This document shows positions 9,720 to 18,870 of a DNA stretch of 64,000 bases, piece by piece (within the stretch, counting starts at the first letter, position 1; each line of letters starts with the position of its first letter). The stretch comes from Candidatus Poribacteria bacterium (GTDB lineage Bacteria; Poribacteria; WGA-4E; WGA-3G), in NCBI GenBank assembly GCA_022394755.1, contig JAGFCA010000011.1:53781-117780 (forward strand), in the 5' to 3' direction. The position numbers were made by a program, and so were the translations under genes. A model generated the notes under the pieces. That model did no database searches, was not told where the DNA came from, and saw only the letters and a program-made list of their open reading frames with translations.

Positions 9720-9853
9720 GTGTATCAGAATATATCAATAACACTGTCTTGATTCATAGACTTCAATTTATGAATTCTGCTCTTTGTAGGAGGTATCTCC
9801 AAATCCTGACTCCTTGTATTTCCGCAAGCTCCAGAGGAGCGAAAGGTGTGTAG
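9720..9853. repeat. About 134-bp dispersed repeat, copy A
   Basis: Closely matches 19155-19285 along its length, starting at GTGTATCAGAATATATC and ending in the hairpin GCTCCAGAGGAGC followed by a GTGTAG tail. It includes an inner inverted repeat GATTCATA...TATGAATT. No open frame is shared by the two copies, so it behaves like a non-coding repeat. Confidence 0.8.
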
Positions 9854-9908
9854 AAAAACAAGACTAACATAGAGACAAGCTCCAGAGGAGCGAAAGGTGT
9901 GTAGAAAA
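9826..9908. repeat. Two tandem hairpin repeats (GCTCC-AGA-GGAGC type)
   Basis: Hairpins GCTCCAGAGGAGC at 9828-9840 and 9879-9891 are each followed by GAAAGGTGTGTAGAAAA. Related units occur at 19263, 21689, 21738, 21788, 53635 and 53685, with compensatory changes in the stem. Confidence 0.85.
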
Positions 9909-10030
9909 AACGTTGACATAAAACAAAAAGCCACGGTTTAGAAAAATAACTCATTCACGAAAATTCAAACTGAAAACTATAAACTGAAAACAAATCCAAT
10001 CCGCGATTCTGATACAAGAAACACTTATAG

Positions 10031-10054
10031 TGTCAAATTATTTACATCCTCATT
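10031..10054. repeat. 24-base direct repeat, copy 2
   Basis: Identical over 24 bases to 9660-9683. It lies just upstream of the promoter of the BMP lipoprotein gene. Confidence 0.8.
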
Positions 10055-10067
10055 GATTTCAAGCAAT

Positions 10068-10096
10068 TTTACATCTAATTCTATATATGTTATAAT
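10068..10096 (+). promoter_or_regulatory. Sigma-70-type promoter
   Basis: TTTACA (10068-10073), 17-base spacer, TATAAT (10091-10096). It is followed by an AGGAGA box and the ATG at 10126. Confidence 0.7.
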
Positions 10097-10125
10097 TGGG
10101 ATAATTCTTAATTAGGAGATATGTC

Positions 10126-11190
10126 ATGAATAAAGTTCGAAATTCTTTATGCATTCAAAAGACTTCTATTTTCTTATTGATTTTATCATTTTGTATTGGA
10201 TCATTTTTGCTCGGTTGTTCTGATACAAAAGAAAAAGCTAATTTTAAAGTCGCGATGTTACTCCCCTCTTCAATTTCTGATGGTGGATGGAATCAGTTAG
10301 CTTATGAAGGATTAAAAGCAGTCGAAACTGAGCTAGGCGCAAAAATCGGTTATGTTGAAAGTCCTACACCATCTGAACAGGAAGAACACTTTCGTCATTA
10401 TGCCGCAGACGGGTACGACCTAATTTTCGGTCATGGGTATGAATATCAAGCTCCTGCATTAAGGGTAGCACCAGACTTTCCAAATACTATTTTTGTCACA
10501 TCATCCGGGGGAACAAGCACAGAGAATATTGCACCTGTAAACTTCAGAATTGAACAACCCGCCTACTTGATGGGTATAATTGCTGGAATGATGTCAAAAG
10601 AAGGGAAAATTGGTACTATTGGGGGAGATAATATCAACTCTATAAAAAGCACTTTTGAGGCTTTTGAAGCTGGAGCAAGAAAAGTTAATCCAAATATTGA
10701 TGTTAGAAATGTATATGTTGGAAACTGGCACGACGCAAATAAAGGAAAAGAACTTAGTGTTCAGTTGATTAATGAAGGTGTTGACTTCCTATTCCCAAAT
10801 GCTGATGCTGCGGGACTTGGGGCTTATTTTGCTGCTGAAGATGCTATGAAAGAAGGTAAGAAGGTTTATACGTTTGGTGTGAATCGTGATAAGTCTCAAG
10901 TTTCTCCGACTACCATTCTGGCTAACGGAGTTATTACCCCAAAGGCATTTGTTAAAGTCGCAAAGATGGTTAAAGAGGCTAAGGAAAATCCAAATAAAAA
11001 ATTCAGCACTAAGCTAATAACCTTTAACATGATTACTGATCAAGCAATTTCATTTAATTATAACCCTGATATGAAAGATCAAATACCTGAAGATGTAATT
11101 AAGGCTGTTGCAAAAGCAAAATCTGAAATTCTCTCTGGAAAGTTAGAAGTTCCCCAAATTGACTTTACTAACAAAGCAGCAGAGGAATAG
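10126..11190 (+). CDS. BMP-family (PnrA-like) substrate-binding lipoprotein
   Basis: A 354-residue exported protein. The N-terminal signal sequence ends in a lipobox FLLGC with the lipid-bearing cysteine at residue 31. The mature part has the basic-membrane-protein/PnrA fold signature: VAMLLPSSISDGGWNQLAYEG near the start, GHGYEY, and FRIEQPAYLMGIIAGMM in the middle. Such proteins bind nucleosides or other small solutes for an ABC importer. No ATP-binding or permease gene is adjacent, so the transporter must be elsewhere or the protein is an orphan sensor. A clear promoter precedes it. Confidence 0.88.
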   Translation: MNKVRNSLCIQKTSIFLLILSFCIGSFLLGCSDTKEKANFKVAMLLPSSISDGGWNQLAYEGLKAVETELGAKIGYVESPTPSEQEEHFRHYAADGYDLIFGHGYEYQAPALRVAPDFPNTIFVTSSGGTSTENIAPVNFRIEQPAYLMGIIAGMMSKEGKIGTIGGDNINSIKSTFEAFEAGARKVNPNIDVRNVYVGNWHDANKGKELSVQLINEGVDFLFPNADAAGLGAYFAAEDAMKEGKKVYTFGVNRDKSQVSPTTILANGVITPKAFVKVAKMVKEAKENPNKKFSTKLITFNMITDQAISFNYNPDMKDQIPEDVIKAVAKAKSEILSGKLEVPQIDFTNKAAEE

Positions 11191-11295
11191 GTTATAATCC
11201 ATAAATTATTCATAGAAGAAATGGAATTGTATTACATTAACACAGTTCATTCAATTTGCGATTCCACAGACTAAGACATACTAAGGTTTTATCCG

Positions 11296-13992
11296 ATGAC
11301 TTTAAAGATGCAGATAGATAACATAGGGGTCACTTTTTCTGACGGTGAAACAGTGCTTGAAGTTGCACAACGTCATAAAAAAGAAATTCCTACATTATGC
11401 TATGATAATCGGTTGGATCCATTTGGTGGATGTCGACTCTGTATCGTAGAATTAGAGGGTGCACGAAATCCAATTGCTTCTTGTACAACTAAAGCTACTG
11501 AAGGAATGGTTATTCGTACTGCAACCGATACCATTGAAAAATATAGGAAAACTCTTCTTGAAATGGTTGCGAGCGAAAATCGAGAAATAGATGTCCATCC
11601 CTTGCGAGGATATGCCTCAAACGAATTCGCACATCTTAGTAATCAGTATAAAATTGATAAATCTCATTTCTCTGGCACAAAATCTGGCATTACAAAGTCA
11701 GATGATAACCCTTTCATTCTAAGAGATTATGAACTCTGTATTTCCTGTTATCGTTGTGTCCGTGTCTGCGCGGAACAAGAAGGAGACCATGCAATAAATG
11801 TAATGAATCGTGGTTTTCATACACAGATTATTACCGAATTCGATGGATTACTAAAGGACTCAGCATGTACTTTCTGTGGTCAATGTATCCAAACTTGTCC
11901 AACTGGGGCACTTGGTGATAAAAAAGCACTAAGAGCAGCTGATCAGGTAAATGATTCTGAGATTGGTAAAACTCGTACCATTTGCGCTTATTGTGGAGTA
12001 GGGTGTTCTGTAGATATTTTGACAAATGACAAAAAAATTATAGGTATACATCCAGCAATGGATGGTCCAGCAAACCAAGGGGCACTCTGTGTTAAAGGCC
12101 AGTTCGCCTATGATTTCGTTCAACACTCTGACCGTTTAAAAACACCATTGGTTCGACGTGAAGATGGTGAACTCCACGAAACTTCTTGGAACGAGGCACT
12201 CGATAAAGCTGCAGACGGTTTTAAAAAGGTATATAACCAAGATGGAAAGTATAGTATATATGGAATTGCATCAGGACGCGCTCCAAGTGAAGCATCATAT
12301 CTTATGCAGAAATTCATACGAGCGGGTTTCGGAACAAACTACATTGACAATTGCAGCCGTGCCTGACATGCACCAACCGTTGCCGGTCTGGCAGCGACAA
12401 TCGGACGCGGGGCAATGTCTAACCCCTTAGTTGATATGCAAAAACCCGATGTCATATTTTGCATCGGTACCAACATGACTGAATGTCATCCTGTGGCTGC
12501 AACTGGGCTCAAAAAAGCTATTGCTCAAGGCGCAAAACTAATTGTCGCTGATCCAAGACGTATTGGTTTAGCCGAATTGTCTCATCTATATCTACCCTTA
12601 CGAGTTGGTTCGGATACCGCTTTACTTCTCGGTATGGCACATGTAATTGCAAGGGAAGGACTGATTAATGAGGATTTCATACAAAATAGAACAACAGGTT
12701 TTGATGATTTCTTTGAACACATCAGCCAATGGACTCCAGAATGGGCAGAATCTATCACTGGTGTTCCGGCAAAAGACATTGAAACTGCCGCTATGTGGTA
12801 TGGTGCAGCAGATAAAGGTGCGATATATTATACACTTGGAATCACCGAACATATCTGTGGTGTCGAAAATGTTCAAAGTCTATGTAACCTTGCGTTGATG
12901 ACAGGTCATGTAGGTCGTGAAGGGACAGGTATCAACCCGATGCGTGGACAAAATAACATTCAAGGCGCAGGAGATACAGGGGCATTACCTAATAACTATC
13001 CAGGGTTTCAGTCGGTAACCGATCCTATCCATCAAGAAAAATTCAAACATGCCTATGGAAAAGAAATTGACAACGAAAAAGGAATAACAAAAGTAACCGC
13101 ATTAGACTTGTGTGGGGATAGTATTCATGCCATGCTTATTGATGGTGAGAATACACTCATTTCTGATCCTGACCGCGAACACTGTGAGCATGCTCTACGT
13201 TCATTAAAACATCTCGTTGTCATTGATATCTTCCTTACCGAAACTGCTGAACTCGCTGATGTTATTCTCCCTGCAACCGCATGGGGTGAGACTGACGGGG
13301 TTTGTACAAATACTGAAAGACGTGTACAACGGATGCGTGCAGCTGTCCCTCCACCTGGAGTTGCAAAACCTGATTGGTGGATAATTTCTCAGATAGCTCA
13401 GCGACTTGAAGTCAATGGCTTCGATTATAGTACTCCAAAAGAAATATTCAATGAATTATGTGAACTTTCACCAATTTATGCTGGTCTGGATTGGGATAGA
13501 ATTGATAAAGGAGAATATCAGTGGCCTGTACCACACAAAGATCACCCCGGTACTCCAATGTTACACGAAGATTCTTTTATCAATGGAAAAGGGATCTTTT
13601 CTACTGTTAATTACAGAGATCCAGCTGAAACTATCAGTCACGATTTCCCTGTATGGCTCACAACCGGTAGACGATTACAATCCTATCATACACGAACACA
13701 AACTGGAAGATCACAAGGCATTGACTACCTATTGCCTGAAGAATCCTTAGAAGTAAATCCAAACGATCTGAAAAAATGGAATTTAACAGATGGTGAATGG
13801 TGTAGAATGAGTAGTGCACGCGGTACAATTGAAATTAAAGTTAAGGCTACAGATCGTTCCCCACGCGGTACTGTTTTCGCAAGTTTCAGTTTCTCAGATG
13901 TACCCGTAAATGTATTAACTGGATCAGGATACGATCCTATTACACAAACCGCGGAGCTAAAGGTATGTCCTGTTAAAATTGAACCATTATAA
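11296..13992 (+). CDS. fdhA: Selenocysteine-containing formate dehydrogenase catalytic subunit
   Basis: One 898-residue protein with an in-frame UGA at codon 357 read as selenocysteine. Domains in order: an NADH-dehydrogenase-G-type [2Fe-2S] domain (Cys35, 46, 49, 63); a double [4Fe-4S] ferredoxin domain (CISCYRC at 148-154 plus Cys158, CTFCGQC at 191-197 plus Cys201); then the molybdopterin oxidoreductase domain with its own cluster (Cys230, 233, 237, 265) and the active-site segment SRA-Sec-HAPTVAGL. It oxidises formate to CO2. The frame stays open and homologous across the UGA, and a SECIS-like hairpin follows it. No diaphorase partner subunit lies nearby. TGA ends many other genes here, so general reassignment is excluded. 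Confidence 0.94.
12364..12396 (+). promoter_or_regulatory. Selenocysteine UGA codon and bacterial SECIS hairpin
   Basis: UGA is at 12364-12366. Eleven bases later a perfect 7-bp stem, CGTTGCC (12378-12384) and GGCAGCG (12390-12396), closes a GGTCT loop (12385-12389), the same loop as in the E. coli fdhF SECIS. The position and loop are those required for SelB. Confidence 0.93.
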
Positions 13993-14003
13993 GGAGAATT
14001 CCA

Positions 14004-14312
14004 ATGAAATGGAAATCAAACTGGTTAGAACAAAGTGATGATGTTGAAGAATTAAAGGCACAATTAGAATCTGAAGGTTTCGACCCTTATCAGTGGTCAG
14101 GTCGACCAGGGGGTGCATACCTTGATTATATCCATACACAAGATGAAGTGGTATGTGTATTATCTGGTACTGCAGAAGCAAAAGTTGAAGATTCTACGGA
14201 TACTGTTAAAAAAGGAGATAGAATTGATGTGCCTGCAAATACATATCATTCACTAACCGTCACAAGTACTGAACCGCTTGTTGTCTTAACAGGGATGCGT
14301 AAAGGAAAATAA
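14004..14312 (+). CDS. Small cupin-domain protein
   Basis: A 102-residue single-domain cupin. The conserved core runs from DYIHTQDEVVCVLSG to RIDVPANTYHSLTV, with His, Glu and a second His in the usual metal-ligand positions. It begins 11 bases after the formate dehydrogenase stop behind an AAGGAG box, so it is almost certainly co-transcribed with it. Its biochemical role is unknown; a metal-binding or sensing role linked to the enzyme is only an inference from position. Confidence 0.8.
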   Translation: MKWKSNWLEQSDDVEELKAQLESEGFDPYQWSGRPGGAYLDYIHTQDEVVCVLSGTAEAKVEDSTDTVKKGDRIDVPANTYHSLTVTSTEPLVVLTGMRKGK

Positions 14313-14454
14313 TTGTAATGTAAATTCCATTATATTTACTTCACCTAATTCCTTCCTGTATTTATACTATATTAAAACAACAACATCATAGTACTCATAT
14401 CGTATAACAGATTCTCATTATCTAAAACAATTACGTATTACTGAAAGGACTCTT

Positions 14455-15939
14455 ATGAATATTGCTGTAGAAATTGGTGATTTTCGACAAATACAAACTG
14501 ATGCAGTTATTATCCCTATTCTTGAGGAAGATCTGCACAACGACCTACTCTTAGCTGCTGATTCTGCTTTAGAGGGACGAATACAATCATTATTAAATCT
14601 TGGAGACTTTAAAGGTAAGCATAAGTCTACTGCTGTTCTCTATACAAATGGAACAATTAACGCCCCACGTGTTATCCTAATAGGTCTTGGTAAGTTCTCA
14701 GAACTTGATACTGAAAAAGTAAGACAAGCTGCAGGACAAACTGCAAAATATGCACGGGACCTCGGTATAACATCAATCGCTGTACCTATTCCGCCTGAAG
14801 CACAAGATGAGTGGATCCAAGGTGCTGTGGAAGCAAGCCTACTATCCCTATATGAATTCAAACAACACCAAACCGTAGATGACGATGATAATGAAAATAA
14901 AAAACTTGAATCTCTCACACTACTTGTCAGTAGTGATTCCGAAAAAACAACACTGGAACGTCCTGTTAACCGTGGACAGACTATAGCAAATGGAACAACA
15001 CTTGCAAGAGATCTAAGCAATCAACCGAGTAATCATCTTACCCCAACACAACTTGCACAAAAAGCAGAAGAGGTTGCAACATCCACCGGGTTGAAATGTA
15101 CTGTTTTTGACAAAGCAACCCTTGAAGAAAAAGGATTTAGAACGCTATTAGCAGTTTCTCAAGGAAGTGCAGAAGAACCACGTTTCATTATTTTAGAACA
15201 TACACCAGAAGGGGACGATAAAGAAACCGTCGTACTCGTTGGCAAGGGTATAACCTTCGATACAGGTGGTATTTCACTGAAATCTGGAAGTGGGATGCAT
15301 GAAATGAAACACGATATGTCCGGGGCTGCTGCTGTCTTAGGTGCTATGCAGGTTATCGGAATTCTAAAACCCAATTTGCATGTTTTCGGTTTGATCGCTG
15401 CATCAGAAAATATGCCGAGTTCAACTGCAATTAAGCCTGGAGATGTTGTCACCTCTTATGGTGGAAAAACAATCGAAATCCTAAATACTGATGCAGAAGG
15501 ACGATTGATTTTAGCAGATGCTCTCGGTTGGACAGCACAGTATGAACCAAAAGGTGTTGTGGATTTAGCTACGCTTACAGGAGCAGTAATTTCTGCTCTT
15601 GGACATATTGCGGCTGGCGCATTAGGCACTGATGATGCACTCATGGAGAAAGTTAAAAAAGCAGGTGATAAAACACATGAACGTGTTTGGGAATTACCTC
15701 TCTGGGATGACTATGATGAAGGCGTAAAAAGTACGATTGCTGATGTAAGAAATATCGGTGATGGTACATCAGGAACGATTGCTGGTGCTGCTTTCTTGAA
15801 GAAATTTGCTGAAGGCTACCCATGGGTTCACCTTGATATTGCTGGTACTGCATGGGGAATGAAAGGTTCTACATACATTCCTGATTCCGCATCCGGTTAT
15901 GGTGTTCGCTTATTAGTACAATTGGTTGAAGATTGGTAA
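14455..15939 (+). CDS. pepA: Leucyl aminopeptidase (peptidase M17)
   Basis: A 494-residue cytosolic metallo-aminopeptidase that removes N-terminal residues during peptide turnover. The M17 catalytic signature NTDAEGRLILADAL begins at residue 344, and the metal-binding VGKGITFDTGGISLKSG segment begins near 260. The N-terminal macro-like domain is intact. It has a GAAAGGA ribosome-binding site and its own upstream gap of about 140 bases. It is convergent with leuA across a strong bidirectional terminator. Confidence 0.95.
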   Translation: MNIAVEIGDFRQIQTDAVIIPILEEDLHNDLLLAADSALEGRIQSLLNLGDFKGKHKSTAVLYTNGTINAPRVILIGLGKFSELDTEKVRQAAGQTAKYARDLGITSIAVPIPPEAQDEWIQGAVEASLLSLYEFKQHQTVDDDDNENKKLESLTLLVSSDSEKTTLERPVNRGQTIANGTTLARDLSNQPSNHLTPTQLAQKAEEVATSTGLKCTVFDKATLEEKGFRTLLAVSQGSAEEPRFIILEHTPEGDDKETVVLVGKGITFDTGGISLKSGSGMHEMKHDMSGAAAVLGAMQVIGILKPNLHVFGLIAASENMPSSTAIKPGDVVTSYGGKTIEILNTDAEGRLILADALGWTAQYEPKGVVDLATLTGAVISALGHIAAGALGTDDALMEKVKKAGDKTHERVWELPLWDDYDEGVKSTIADVRNIGDGTSGTIAGAAFLKKFAEGYPWVHLDIAGTAWGMKGSTYIPDSASGYGVRLLVQLVEDW

Positions 15940-15958
15940 GTCATAATTATGTTAAAAT

Positions 15959-15993
15959 AAATAGGGGATAGACTCTAAGTCTATCCCCTATTT
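15959..15993. terminator. Bidirectional intrinsic terminator
   Basis: A perfect 16-bp stem, AAATAGGGGATAGACT (15959-15974) and AGTCTATCCCCTATTT (15978-15993), with loop CTA. A/T-rich sequence flanks both sides. It separates the convergent pepA and leuA. Confidence 0.88.
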
Positions 15994-16075
15994 CTATTCC
16001 ATTTAAATTCAAAATGTCTCTTTCAAAATAATGTAGCGATGCTCATTGTAATGGTATTTATAATACCATTGGAAA

Positions 16076-17629
16076 TTAACCTTCAGAACGTAGTTGAATT
16101 AATTTATTAACTGCGTGAATATATGCCTTAGCACTTGCTTCTATGATATCTGTACTTGCACCATTTCCCGTAATAACATGTCCATTGTCTTGTACCTTCA
16201 ACGTAACCTCACCAATGGCATCCTCACCTTCTGTTACAGACCGTATCTGATAATCGATTAAATTCAGTTTGAATTTTACTATCTGACTTATAGCCTTAAA
16301 AGCTGCATCAACAGGACCATCCCCCGTAGATGCATTCTCAACAATGCCTTCTTCGGTACGAATACCAATTGTAGTCGTCGATGCTATCTTAGTTCCACTG
16401 ACCACCTGTATATAATCTAATTCAAAGATTGCCGGTACGGATCGTATTTCGTCACTCATAATCGCTTCAAGGTCAGCATCATGAACAGCTTTTTTCTTAT
16501 CCGCTACCTTCAGAAAACGCTCGTAGACCTTCTCTAACTGATCAGCATCAATTTCATATCCGAGTTCACTCAAACGATGTTTCAATGCATTTCGACCAGA
16601 TCTTGGACTGAGTATTAACTGACTCTCTTTCCAACCGATTTCTTTGGGATCTATAATCTCAAATGTTACACGGGATTTAATAATACCATCTTGGTGAATT
16701 CCTGAACTGTGTGCAAATGCGTTTTCACCAACAATAGCTTTATTCGGCTGCACAGAAATTCCCATTGTTTTACTCACGCGTCTACTAATTGGAACTATTT
16801 CAGTTGCATTTATATCAGTATAGTATCCTTCATAGTAATCCCTACGTGTTCGGATTGCCATCACCACCTCTTCTAAAGAAGTGTTCCCAGCACGTTCTCC
16901 TAATCCATTAATGGTACATTCGACCTGCCGCGCACCTTGTTCAACAGCAATAAGACTGTTAGCTACTGCCAATCCTAAATCGTTATGACAGTGAACACTA
17001 ATTATCGCATCATCAATATTCGGTACATTTTCTTTAATTCCAGCTATAAGACTACCAAATTCTGCAGGGACAGTCCATCCAACTGTTTCAGGAATATTTA
17101 CTACAGACGCACCCGCTGAAATGACTGCTTCTACTACCTCATACAGGTAGGCTAATTCTGTCCTACCTGCATCCATAGGTGAAAATTCTACAGTCGCATC
17201 AGAATGGTCAATACACAGACTCTTAGCATAAGAAACTGCTTCCACCGCCATCTCCAATGTCCGTTCAGGGGTCGTCCGAGTAATACGTTCCATATGGATG
17301 GTTGATGTGCCAACAAAAGTGTGAATTCTGGCACGTGGAGCATCTTGAATGGCATTCCAGGCTGCAGTTATATCTTTCTCTACAACACGTGATAAGGCAC
17401 AGATCTCAGGACCTTCTACCTCATTGGCAATCCGCTGCACAGCATCAAAATCACCTGGTGAAGAAATAGGAAAGCCTGCCTCAATAATATCTACATTTAA
17501 CTTAGCAAGATGTTTGGCAATCTCTAATTTCTCTTCTATACCAAGTGCTGCCCCAGGAGTCTGTTCTGCATCACGGAGTGTCGTATCAAAAATATATACC
17601 TTTTCCTGATTCGTTTCAAAATCGTCCAC
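16076..17629 (-). CDS. leuA: 2-isopropylmalate synthase
   Basis: LeuA condenses acetyl-CoA with 2-ketoisovalerate, the first committed step of leucine synthesis. The catalytic barrel shows FDTTLRDAEQTPGAAL near the N-terminus and the metal-binding HCHNDLGLAVANS. A C-terminal regulatory domain of about 120 residues, which usually binds leucine, is present. I choose the GTG at 17629 because a GGAGG box sits 8 bases upstream; an in-frame TTG at 17644 overlaps that box. It lies 63 bases downstream of the DAHP synthase gene on the same strand with no terminator seen between, so both are probably controlled by the attenuator at 18.8 kb. Confidence 0.95.
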   Translation of the reverse strand: MDDFETNQEKVYIFDTTLRDAEQTPGAALGIEEKLEIAKHLAKLNVDIIEAGFPISSPGDFDAVQRIANEVEGPEICALSRVVEKDITAAWNAIQDAPRARIHTFVGTSTIHMERITRTTPERTLEMAVEAVSYAKSLCIDHSDATVEFSPMDAGRTELAYLYEVVEAVISAGASVVNIPETVGWTVPAEFGSLIAGIKENVPNIDDAIISVHCHNDLGLAVANSLIAVEQGARQVECTINGLGERAGNTSLEEVVMAIRTRRDYYEGYYTDINATEIVPISRRVSKTMGISVQPNKAIVGENAFAHSSGIHQDGIIKSRVTFEIIDPKEIGWKESQLILSPRSGRNALKHRLSELGYEIDADQLEKVYERFLKVADKKKAVHDADLEAIMSDEIRSVPAIFELDYIQVVSGTKIASTTTIGIRTEEGIVENASTGDGPVDAAFKAISQIVKFKLNLIDYQIRSVTEGEDAIGEVTLKVQDNGHVITGNGASTDIIEASAKAYIHAVNKLIQLRSEG

Positions 17630-17692
17630 GATATTACCCTCCAAGGTCTAATGTAAAACCATATAAATGGATGATGTTCTATCTAAAATATT

Positions 17693-18709
17693 CTATATAT
17701 CACGACCAACTGCTATCGCAATCGGTTTTAATTCCTTCATCAGTGTCTCAAATTGATCAGGGAATAGGGATTGTGCTCCATCACCTGTCATCGAATTATC
17801 AGGATCATGATGAACTTCAAGTAATAATCCATCAGCACCTGCGGCTACTGACGCTTTTGTCATATCACATACCAAACTACGTATTCCTGTACCATGGCTT
17901 GGATCAACTACTATGGGGAGATGGCTCAACTCGTGAACAACTGGAACAGCATTCAGATCCAGTGTGTTTCGTGTATGTGTTTCAAAGGTACGGATACCTC
18001 TCTCACATAAAATCACATCTGGATTTCCTTCAGCAAGGATATATTCGGCTGCAAGCAACCATTCTTCAATTGTTGATGACATGCCCCGTTTGATAATTAC
18101 AGGTTTCTTCGCACGGCCAACTTCTCTTAACAGATAGAAATTGGTCATATTACGTGTACCAAGTTGAAAAATGTCTGTAGATTCTCCAACAATTTCCACT
18201 TCATGAGGTGTCATGACTTCAGTTACAATACCTAATCCTGTTTCCTCTTTGGCTGCTACGAGCATTTTCAATGCTTCTGCTCCAAATCCTTGGAAACTAT
18301 AGGGACCCGTTCGAGGTTTAAATGCACCACCTCTAATAAATTCTGCTCCGGCTTTTTTAACCTGTTTCGCAATTGTTACTATCTGTTCTGTACTTTCAAC
18401 TGCGCACGGACCTGCCATTACTGATAACTTCTTGCCACCAATCTTAGTTCCGTTACAACCAATTACAGTTGCTTCATCACGGAACTGCCGACTTGCCAAT
18501 TTATAAGGTGCAGTTATTGGCATTGTCCTTTCTACACCAGACATTGATTCCATCGGAATATCGCCAAGCAATGTCTTATCTCCTATTACACCGATTACGG
18601 TGCGTTGTTCACCGGTTGAAACTTGTGCTTTCAACCCAACACATTCTATTCTATTAACTATCGCTTCAATCTGTTCAGGTGTTGCATCCGATTTGGTAAC
18701 GATTACCAT
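17693..18709 (-). CDS. aroF: 3-deoxy-7-phosphoheptulonate (DAHP) synthase
   Basis: Catalyses the first step of the shikimate pathway, from phosphoenolpyruvate and erythrose 4-phosphate. The 338 residues comprise an N-terminal ferredoxin-like regulatory domain of about 80 residues, as in the Thermotoga-type enzyme, then the barrel. Visible motifs are AGPCAVES with the metal-ligand Cys, FKPRTGPYSFQG, KRGMSSTIEEW and VVDPSHGTG. A GGAGG box lies 11 bases before the ATG. The roughly 360-base leader upstream carries a leader peptide and attenuator. leuA follows. The gene symbol is by class; aroG or aroA are used in other genomes. Confidence 0.94.
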   Translation of the reverse strand: MVIVTKSDATPEQIEAIVNRIECVGLKAQVSTGEQRTVIGVIGDKTLLGDIPMESMSGVERTMPITAPYKLASRQFRDEATVIGCNGTKIGGKKLSVMAGPCAVESTEQIVTIAKQVKKAGAEFIRGGAFKPRTGPYSFQGFGAEALKMLVAAKEETGLGIVTEVMTPHEVEIVGESTDIFQLGTRNMTNFYLLREVGRAKKPVIIKRGMSSTIEEWLLAAEYILAEGNPDVILCERGIRTFETHTRNTLDLNAVPVVHELSHLPIVVDPSHGTGIRSLVCDMTKASVAAGADGLLLEVHHDPDNSMTGDGAQSLFPDQFETLMKELKPIAIAVGRDI

Positions 18710-18766
18710 GGTATTCGATTCCCTCCACCAACTCTTCTTATGTAATTTGAATTACTTAAACTATTT

Positions 18767-18806
18767 AAATAAAATAACCCAACACCGATACTTAATCGAC
18801 GCTGGG
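18767..18806 (-). terminator. Attenuator terminator hairpin
   Basis: Minus-strand stem CCCAGCGTCGAT and ATCGGTGTTGGG, 12 pairs including three G-U wobbles, loop of five, then a T-rich tract. The wobbles are valid only for minus-strand RNA, which agrees with the direction of aroF. Confidence 0.85.
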
Positions 18807-18870
18807 TGGTGACATTTGTGTTCAGTTACTCTATTATATTAGGCTAACAGACATTCACCACCTAACGTCA
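18767..18870 (-). promoter_or_regulatory. Transcription attenuator of the aroF-leuA operon
   Basis: On the minus strand, segment 2 (18870-18855) pairs with segment 3 (18812-18797) over 16 positions with one mismatch, giving an antiterminator. Segment 3 also forms the 5' arm of a 12-bp terminator stem: 18806-18795 pairs with 18789-18778, loop TAAGT, followed by TTATTTTATTT. The two structures exclude each other. Segment 2 ends exactly at the leader-peptide stop codon. A weaker 6-bp match at 18964-18959 could pair with segment 2 and act as segment 1. This is the standard layout of ribosome-mediated attenuation. Confidence 0.85.

Larger units (their letters stand above)
9198..10125. other. Repeat-rich intergenic region
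   Basis: No coding region is convincing. In order it holds a GGAACGCC...GGCATTC hairpin repeat (9288-9319), the first copy of a 24-base repeat (9660-9683), a 134-bp dispersed repeat (9720-9853), two hairpin repeats 51 bases apart (9828 and 9879), a second copy of the 24-base repeat (10031-10054) and the promoter of the next gene (10068-10096). Confidence 0.75.

Noticed and set aside
9826..9908. Short CRISPR array
   Set aside because: Only two or three units occur per site, the conserved part is itself a hairpin with variable sequence, the intervening segments are partly conserved, and no cas gene is present.
11296..13992. Two separate genes or a nonsense-mutated formate dehydrogenase
   Set aside because: The frame is unchanged across the UGA, homology is continuous, and a SECIS hairpin with the GGTCT loop is correctly placed.
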